DNA of 64,000 nucleotides from Neocallimastix lanati (nom. inval.) (lineage: Eukaryota; Neocallimastigomycota; Neocallimastigomycetes; Neocallimastigales; Neocallimastigaceae), in NCBI GenBank assembly GCA_016946835.1, contig JACVTC010000124.1, positions 1 to 64,000 on the forward strand, read 5' to 3'. Each line of letters opens with the position of its first letter. The stretch's first letter is position 1. Positions 57,641 through 64,000 of the stretch are shown here, one piece after another. The translations under genes were made by a program, and so were the position numbers. The notes under the pieces are model-generated. The model was not told the origin of the DNA, did no database searches, and was given only the letters and a program-made list of their open reading frames with translations.

Positions 57641-57795
57641 AACCTGGGGTGAGTAGATGATCGACGCCAGAGGAAACTGGTAACAGGAATTCTTTACACC
57701 AAACCTTATTTTAACTGGTTTAAAAAAGGGAAGAATTTCTTTTTTTCCTTCGCGCAGAGTTTCGCGTTCATTATGTAGTAGAAGGTGTACAAATT
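57641..57795. other. G+C-richer island with inverted repeats, candidate structured RNA or relic
   Basis: About 150 bases clearly richer in G+C than the surrounding kilobases. CCAG/CTGG and AATTCTT/AAGAATT arms bracket an inner AAACC/GGTTT stem within 57668-57740, and CGCG arms lie near 57753-57768. A T7 run ends the first part at about 57747. All frames have stops, and I recognise neither a known RNA nor a protein. Confidence 0.3.
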
Positions 57796-58695
57796 TAAAT
57801 GTCATGAAAATAAAAGTAAAATTTTTAAAAAAATTTAAAGAACTTCAGCAAAATATATTTTCTTTTTCTAATTTCTTTTAATTAAACTGGTTTTTAATTC
57901 AAAGAAAAAAAAATAAAAATAATAATTTTTTTTAAAAAAAAGAAAATTATATATAATTCAATTAATATATATATATAAAATGAATATATTTTGATTGTCT
58001 TTTTCGGATCTGACAAAAGTCTTTGGAAGAAAATGTGATTATATGCTAAATAGTTGATTTTCAGATATTTACTTTGGAGGAACTTAAAAAATGATTAAAA
58101 CATCATCTCAGTTTATATAAATATTTTTAATTGTGTTTTACTAATTAAGTTATATATAACATACAACAAAGAAATAAAAAAACAGTATTTAAAAAACTAT
58201 AAATAATGAAAAAAAGTTTTTTAAAAATATCTATTAAATTTAATATAAAATAAAAAGAATGGAAATAAAATAACCGAAAAAAAAAAAAAAATAAAAATAA
58301 TTGAAAAATAAATGAAATATTACAATTAAAATAATAAAAACGGAAAAAACGATATACCAAGTAAAAAAAAAAAAAATAATAATAACAAAAATTCAGAACA
58401 AACAAACAAACAAAAGATTATAACTAAAATGATAAAAAAAAATAATTAGTATCGAGAAAAATTTTTTTTAATATTTATAATATAAAACTTATTTTTTTAA
58501 AAAAGTTTTTCATTTTATTTTTTATTAAACATTTTTTAAACATTTTTTATTACTAAAATAATTTAGATTAATATATAATTTTTATACCAAAATAAAATTT
58601 AATTTTTAAAAATGTTTTTTTCTTAAAATTTTTATATCATTAAGTCGTAATTTTTTAATAAATAAAAAACAATAAAATTAAAAAAGAAAAAAAAA

Positions 58696-58726
<31 letters not shown>

Positions 58727-59270
58727 TATATATTTTTATAAAAAAAAAATAACTAATTTTTTTTGTGATAAAATCGTTTTAAAAGTAATAATTATATATA
58801 AACAAAAAAAAATATACGTAACCTATTTTTCATATTAAAATAAAAAAAGTAATAAGTTAAAATTAAAAAAAAAAAAAATAAATTAAAAATAAAATAAAAT
58901 AAAATAAAACAAATAAAGATAATTTAAACAAAAAAAAAAAAAAAAAGTTTTAAAAAAGTTTTAAAGATGAGAGTTTTCCAATAAATAAATAAATAAAAAT
59001 AAAAAAAAAAAAAAAAAAAAATACTGTAGTATTAGTAATTTGTAACTCTACGATGTTATAGATGGTGTGATATGTATTTTACAGGGCTAGCTCAACCAAA
59101 AGAAGATCATAATTTCGTATCTTAAAATTATGATTAACATTGTGAAGTCAAAATTAATTATTATACTTCAGTATAATAATGCCCTTGTGAAGTTTTACTG
59201 ATATTAATTAAATGAAACTAGAATGTTTTATACCATTATTTTATTTTATTTTTATTTTTATTTTTATTTT

Positions 59271-59303
<33 letters not shown>

Positions 59304-59395
59304 CACACACCTAATATGGAAAATTACTTCATTTTTAAGGATAAACTATGATAAACCCACTTATTACCTAAATATTTTATTTCTTCTTTACTCCA
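57796..59395. other. AT-rich region with a small hairpin island
   Basis: Mostly homopolymer A runs (for example 58690-58714). At 59035-59200 composition rises and two perfect hairpins occur: 59106-59115 with 59125-59134 (10 bp) and 59157-59165 with 59172-59180 (9 bp). This lies 200 bases upstream of LINE sequence and might belong to it. No gene is recognised. Confidence 0.5.
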
Positions 59396-59944
59396 AATTA
59401 TAATGCTTCAGGCCCGGATGGAATTCCTATTGAATTTTTTAAAGCCTTCTTTAGTAAATTTGATTTATCCGATAATCAAGATGATTCTTCAGATGATCAC
59501 TACTCTAAGTGTGCTAAATGTTTACTTTCATTATTTAACAAAATCTGGGATGGTGATTTCCCTGAAGAGTAGAATTCGGCTTCTATAATATCAATTCCAA
59601 AAAAAAGGAGATCTTTCGAATTGTAATAATTATCGTGGTATTTCTCTTATTAATGTTGGCTTAAAAATTATTTCAAAGATTGTTACTAATAGAATTGTTA
59701 AATATGCCCTTGAATATAAATTTGTTAGACCTGAACAATTTGGATTTAGAAATAAAGAAGAATGCATAAGTTTATATATTTCAATTAGAGAGATATGTCA
59801 AAGAAGAAAAATTGGAGGAAATTTTACTTATCTTGCTTTTCTCGATCCATCTTTCTTTATTGGTAGTAATAAATTACCTAAAACTGACAACTATACTTAT
59901 CTTGGCATTCCTTTTGATTATTATTATTATTATAAATTAAAATA
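59396..59944 (+). pseudogene. LINE reverse-transcriptase fragment, internally deleted
   Basis: The reading starts NYNASGPDGIPIEFFKAFF and continues through LFNKIWDGDFPEE, a stop at the usual Trp position, ASIISIPKK, a frameshift, NYRGISLINVGLKIISKIV and PEQFGFRNKEECISL to RRKIGGNFTYLAFLD. These are the successive blocks of non-LTR reverse transcriptases up to the first catalytic aspartate. It then jumps to TDNYTYLGIPFD, a motif far downstream in the family, so the catalytic YADD part is deleted. The copy lacks an endonuclease and is inactive. Confidence 0.8.
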
Positions 59945-60179
59945 AAGTTATTCTCTAAGTCTAAAAAAAAATTATCTAATGAAAAAAGCATTTAATTTCT
60001 AAGAAGATTAAAAATTTTAATTTAGAAATGATCTATTTAATTTTCAAACAATTTGTGATCCTTCCAAAAGAATACATGATTTTTTCTGATTATTATATCA
60101 TTAACATTAAGAGAAATACTAGGATAATTAGATTTAAAAATTTGATTCATTCCATGGGCTAATAATTCTTAAAAAAAAA

Positions 60180-61090
60180 AAAAAAAAAAGATTTTGGGGA
60201 AATTTTTTCTCAATCTTCCTACCCTCCTTCCTAATCATCTGTGCTCATAAAAGATAAAGCAGGTAATGTTATAGTATCTCATGAAGATCAACTTAACCGT
60301 TTTTTTTTTTTTTTTTTTTTTTTTTATTGAATACTATGAAGAATTTGTTTCTGATTGTTTCTGATATAACCTGTTTCAATTTTAATAAAAATTATTAAAA
60401 AGAAATACTATATAATTCTTCTTCTCCTCAAGAATCAACCAATTTCAAGATCAGATAATTCACTCTACTGTTCTTTTAATGAAAAAAAAAATAACAAAGC
60501 ACCTGGTCCTGATGGCCTAATGGTATATTAACAGAATTTTTTTTTAAAGCATTTTTTAAACCAAAGAACTTTATATCTTCAAGATATTATGAAAATCTTA
60601 CCTTTAAGCTTGGCATGAACCATCTACCAAGCCCCTAATCAATATACATATCTTAGAATACCTTTCAATGAATCATTGGATTTAGATCTATTTATTAATA
60701 AGATGATCAGTAAAATAAACTATACTGGGTTAACTCTTTATTTTTTTCTTTTTCTTTTTATTATTGACCAATACGAACAAATATTTATGCTTTAAAACTT
60801 GTATTCTAGTTTTCTTTTCTTTGTCCTTAGTTCAGTTTTTTATTATAATCCTTTACTAGAATCATATGCAAAGAACAATGAAAAAGCTCATTCTGCTTTT
60901 AATCAAGGTTTGTTTTGAAGTTTTGGGTTTTAAAAATAAGATTTCCAATACCACAACTTTTAATATGTCGTAAGGAACTATTTATACTTCCTCTAGCTAA
61001 TTTTTTTTTGTGCTAAGGCGATGATTCGATGCTTTAAAAAGTGGAAAGATTCTTCTTGTATTATTTCTAGAACAAGCGTTGATATTGATT
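60180..61090 (+). pseudogene. Second LINE fragment, heavily decayed
   Basis: Homology pieces in order are: IKD-like KDKAGNVIVSHEDQLNRFF (about 60250-60310), ESTNFKI and DNSLYCSFNE, NNKAPGPDGL (60493-60525), EFFFKAFF, then QYTYLRIPFNESLDLDLFIN (about 60640-60700), LLESYAKNNEKAHSAFNQG (60855-60915) and AKAMIRCFKKWKDSSCIISR (about 61010-61075). Stops, frameshifts and a central deletion separate them. It overlaps in content with the fragment at 59396 and is therefore a second insertion, or a rearranged part of the same one. Confidence 0.7.
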
Positions 61091-61708
61091 TTCAATTGAA
61101 TTTGAATATATTTGAATATAATTAAAGGAGGGAAAGGAATTAAGGAAAAGAAAATATTATTTTTTTTTTTTACTATCATAGACATTCTTAGTTGAGAAGG
61201 TACTTTTATTATACCAAATAAAAAGTAATAGTACAAGAGGATTACTAAGTATTAAATTAAATAATAAAGTATTTTGGAAAACTTCAAAAAAAATTTTTTT
61301 TTTTAATCATTTAAAAAAATTTTTATTCAGTTTTTTATTTATTTATTTATTTACTTATTCATTTTTTTATTATTATGATTATAGTTATTATTTTTAAAAT
61401 GATTTTTTCCCCTTTCTGTTAAAAATGTAAAAAAGATTAACATCTTCTTCATGATGATGAAAATAAAAACAGAAACAGAAACAGAAACAGAAAAAATAAA
61501 TCAAAATAGAACCAAAAAACAAAACAAAACAAAAAAAAAAAGGATTTACTACTTTTTATCGATTATAATTATCTCAAAAATTATTTTTTTAAGTTTACAT
61601 TTCTAAGTAAAAATAATGTATATATATATATATATATTTTAGAAGAATTATAAAAATTGAAACGATCACCCTAATTGATGCTATTACTACTACTACTACT
61701 ACTACTAC

Positions 61709-61741
<33 letters not shown>

Positions 61742-63078
61742 CTATGATTATAATGAAAATAATGATAATAAAATGAAAAAAAAAAAAAATTAATAAATAC
61801 AAATTATATTTAACTATGTACTATTAATCTATACAATTTGATTATTATTTTTTTAGCAATTAATTTTGATTATATTGATAAATTTAATTTACAATATCTA
61901 GTAAATATATTTATAATGAATTTCTTTCATTTTATTTTACATTTTAATTTTTATAATATATTTTATAAATTTTAATTTTCATTGATTAAAAGAAAAATAC
62001 ATTAATATATACATTATATGGATTTAAATATAAAAAAATCTACATTTTTTTTACAATTACATTAATGATAAATTATTATTATTAATTATTATTATATATT
62101 GAAATAAATATATAAATATTATAATAAAATATGCATATTTATAATTATATTATAATAAAAATATAAGATATAAAAATAAAAAATGAAAGAAATGATTATT
62201 TATAAAGAAAAAAAAATTTTTTTTTTTTTTATAATTTTTTTTTATTATATTTTAATTATAATTTTTAATTTATATTGTTTTTTATTTTTTATTTTTTTTA
62301 TTTTTTATTTATTTTTTAAAATTTGGTATTTTTAATATCAAAATTAAAAGTTATTAATGGGTAAATATTAAAAACTTTATTTTTTATTTTAGATAGAAAT
62401 ATTAAATATGAATAAAATAAATATGAATATAATATATATGAAAAAATAATAATAAAAAAAAAAAAAATTTTTTTTTTTTTAATTAATTATATATTAAATA
62501 ATTTTTTTTTAAAAATTTTAAAAAATATTAATTTTTAACTTTTTTTAATTCAAATTAAAAAAAAAAATAATAAAAAAAAACAATAACAAATATTTTAAAA
62601 ATACGCAGCAGAAAAAAAATTTATTTTTTGAGAAAAAGTAATTATTCTATTAAATAAATAAAAAATAAATAATTTATATTATTTAAGAAAAAGAAAAAAA
62701 AAAACAATAAAGTATTTAAAAAGAAAGTAAAAGAGATTGAACAAATGTTTTAATATAATTTTTAATATACTTTATCTATTAAATTAAATATATCCAACAA
62801 AAAAATTATATTATATATAAAAAAATAATTAGAAATTACCACTTAGAAAACATACAATAATAAAACATAATAAATAGAGAATAATAAACATTTTGTATTA
62901 TCATTCTTTTTTTAATAATTAAATATATTTTGGATTCCATATAATAAGTATCAATTATTTGGAATAATAATAATAATAATAAAAAAAAAAAAAAAAACAA
63001 AGGAAAGAAAAAAAAATAAACTTACATTAAATAGAACAAAATATAAATTTTTTAATTTTTTATTTTTTTTAATACACC
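61091..63078. other. AT-rich upstream region of the terminal gene(s)
   Basis: No gene. There are short simple repeats: (ACAGAA)n near 61472-61495, (TA)n near 61620-61638, and TAC/AAT trinucleotides at 61682-61740. Homopolymers dominate 62200-62720. Confidence 0.55.
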
Positions 63079-63282
63079 ATGGCGAAAGCTAAAAAAGATG
63101 GTGATTTAAATAAAAAAAAACCTCAAAATAAATTAAATCAAAATGGTAATAGTAAAAGTCAAGTAAAGGAAAAAGAAAAAGAAAAAGTTGAAGAGGTTCC
63201 AAAGGAGGAACCTGTCGTTCAATCTCAAGAAGTTTTAGAACCTGAAGAAGAGAAAGGATCTCAAACTCTCACTTCTGGCATG
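63079..63282 (+). CDS. First coding exon of a Lys/Glu-rich protein (partial)
   Basis: ATG 63079 lies in a good context (ACACCATGG) and opens 68 codons of hydrophilic, low-complexity but non-repetitive sequence: MAKAKKDGDLNKKKPQNK, then KEKEKEKVEEVPKEEPVVQ and PEEEKGSQTLTSGM. The frame then runs into AT-only sequence typical of an intron, so I end the exon at a possible donor (GTGATG at 63283). That donor is weak. The next AG sites lie at 63374-63410 and then only after 63695. It may be the 5' end of the C2-domain gene that follows, or a separate gene. It is not a recognised family. Confidence 0.5.
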
Positions 63283-63432
63283 GTGATGAATATCCTTATA
63301 GATATATATATATTCAATTTATTATTATTTTTATATATATAATCTTTTTTTTTTTTTTTATAAAAAAAGAAATTAGAATAAAGAGATTAATTAACTAAAA
63401 ATAACAGAAGATAAACTATTAATATTTTTATA

Positions 63433-63478
<46 letters not shown>

Positions 63479-63694
63479 AAATAAAATAAAAAACTATTTT
63501 CCTTAATTCAAAATGCATTTTATTATTATTATTATTATTATCTCTTATTCTTTAATATATCTATAATATCTATAATATCTATTTTATTTTATTTTATTTT
63601 TTTTTTATTTTTATTTTTTTTTTTTTTTTGTTATATTATATTTTTTATATTATATATCTTATATTATTAAAAAATGTAATATTTAATTAATGAA

Positions 63695-63811
63695 ATGCAT
63701 CCATATCAAATACATATTAAAGTGGTTAGAGCAAAGAATATTAAGGGTTTAAAAGGAGATAGAGTTAATTCTTTCGTTAGAGTTCAATTTTCAGATTTTG
63801 ACTATAAAGAT
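63695..63811 (+). CDS. C2-domain protein, N-terminal exon (cut by the window end)
   Basis: Thirty-nine codons (MHPYQIHIKVVRAKNIKGLK...) match the first strands of a C2 domain: the hydrophobic-alternating IHIKVVRAKNI, a G-D turn, and FVRVQFSDFDYKD in the position of the DPYV.V segment. C2 domains bind membrane lipids, often with calcium. The conserved first calcium aspartates are not evident in the part visible (GDRVNSF). GTAATG at 63812 is a plausible donor, followed by T-rich intron-like sequence to the end of the window. The upstream frame has a stop at 63677, and no AG occurs between 63424 and this ATG, so ATG 63695 is likely the start of this reading unless splicing is unusual. Family beyond C2 (for example ferlin or synaptotagmin-like) cannot be settled. 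Confidence 0.6.
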
Positions 63812-64000
63812 GTAATGTTTTTTTTTTCTCTTTATATTCTTCTTTCTTTTTCTTTTATTATTTTTTTTTCTTATAAAGAGTTTTATTTAATTTTTAAATA
63901 AAAATATCTATTTCTAACTATTATTTTTTTTTCTAAATTTATATATATATATATGTATATCTATTTTTATAAATTTATTTCTATATATTTATACTTTATA

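Noticed and set aside
58145-58405. Phe/Tyr-rich minus-strand frame of 86 codons.
   Set aside because: It is the antisense of A-rich simple sequence and has no recognisable domain or coding composition.

Overview
The window is extremely A+T-rich eukaryotic nuclear DNA. Most intergenic stretches are well above 85% A+T, with long poly(A)/poly(T) runs and AT-only microsatellites. It carries Ty3/gypsy LTR retrotransposons, MULE-type DNA transposons with FLYWCH-like fingers, non-LTR (LINE) fragments and few host genes. This combination best fits an anaerobic gut fungus (Neocallimastigomycota) or a similarly AT-rich basal fungus. An AT-rich protist such as a dictyostelid is less likely. The assignment is an inference from composition and repertoire, since no rRNA, tRNA or marker gene is present.

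Layout. 1-18115 is a retrotransposon nest: the 3' end and LTR of a truncated element (1-815); a complete, very young Ty3/gypsy element (820-9503) with gag, pol, primer site, polypurine tract and near-identical 1.0-kb LTRs; two abutting solo LTRs (11298-11763 and 11768-12870); and a 5'-truncated, decayed Ty3/gypsy pol with its 3' LTR (13658-18115). 18151-24830 holds a decayed MULE with terminal inverted repeats and an 8-bp target duplication, a tandem pair of LTR-like 1.2-kb units (the second split by a solo LTR), and a MULE fragment. 24902-27711 is a giant AAAAT satellite with two copies of a seven-unit interrupter block. 28-31 kb is minisatellites and direct duplications. 32117-34906 is the only complete host-type gene, a secreted, very acidic repeat protein. 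36638-37305 is a roughly 40-45% G+C island encoding two pieces of a uracil-DNA-glycosylase-like protein, apparently a foreign and possibly large-DNA-virus insertion. 38.2-42.1 kb has degraded coding islands, a LINE fragment and a second MULE. 42.2-59.3 kb is gene-free AT-rich DNA with microsatellites and a few hairpins or G+C islands. 59.4-61.1 kb holds two decayed LINE reverse-transcriptase fragments. From 63079 to the end are one or two 5' gene ends, including a C2 domain cut by the window edge.

Main points of interest: a textbook -1 frameshift signal (UUUAAAU slippery heptamer, 6-nt spacer, H-type pseudoknot) at the gag-pol junction; LTRs inserted twice exactly at the 4-bp flank of an older LTR; the UDG-like foreign island; and the duplicated higher-order block inside the pentanucleotide satellite.
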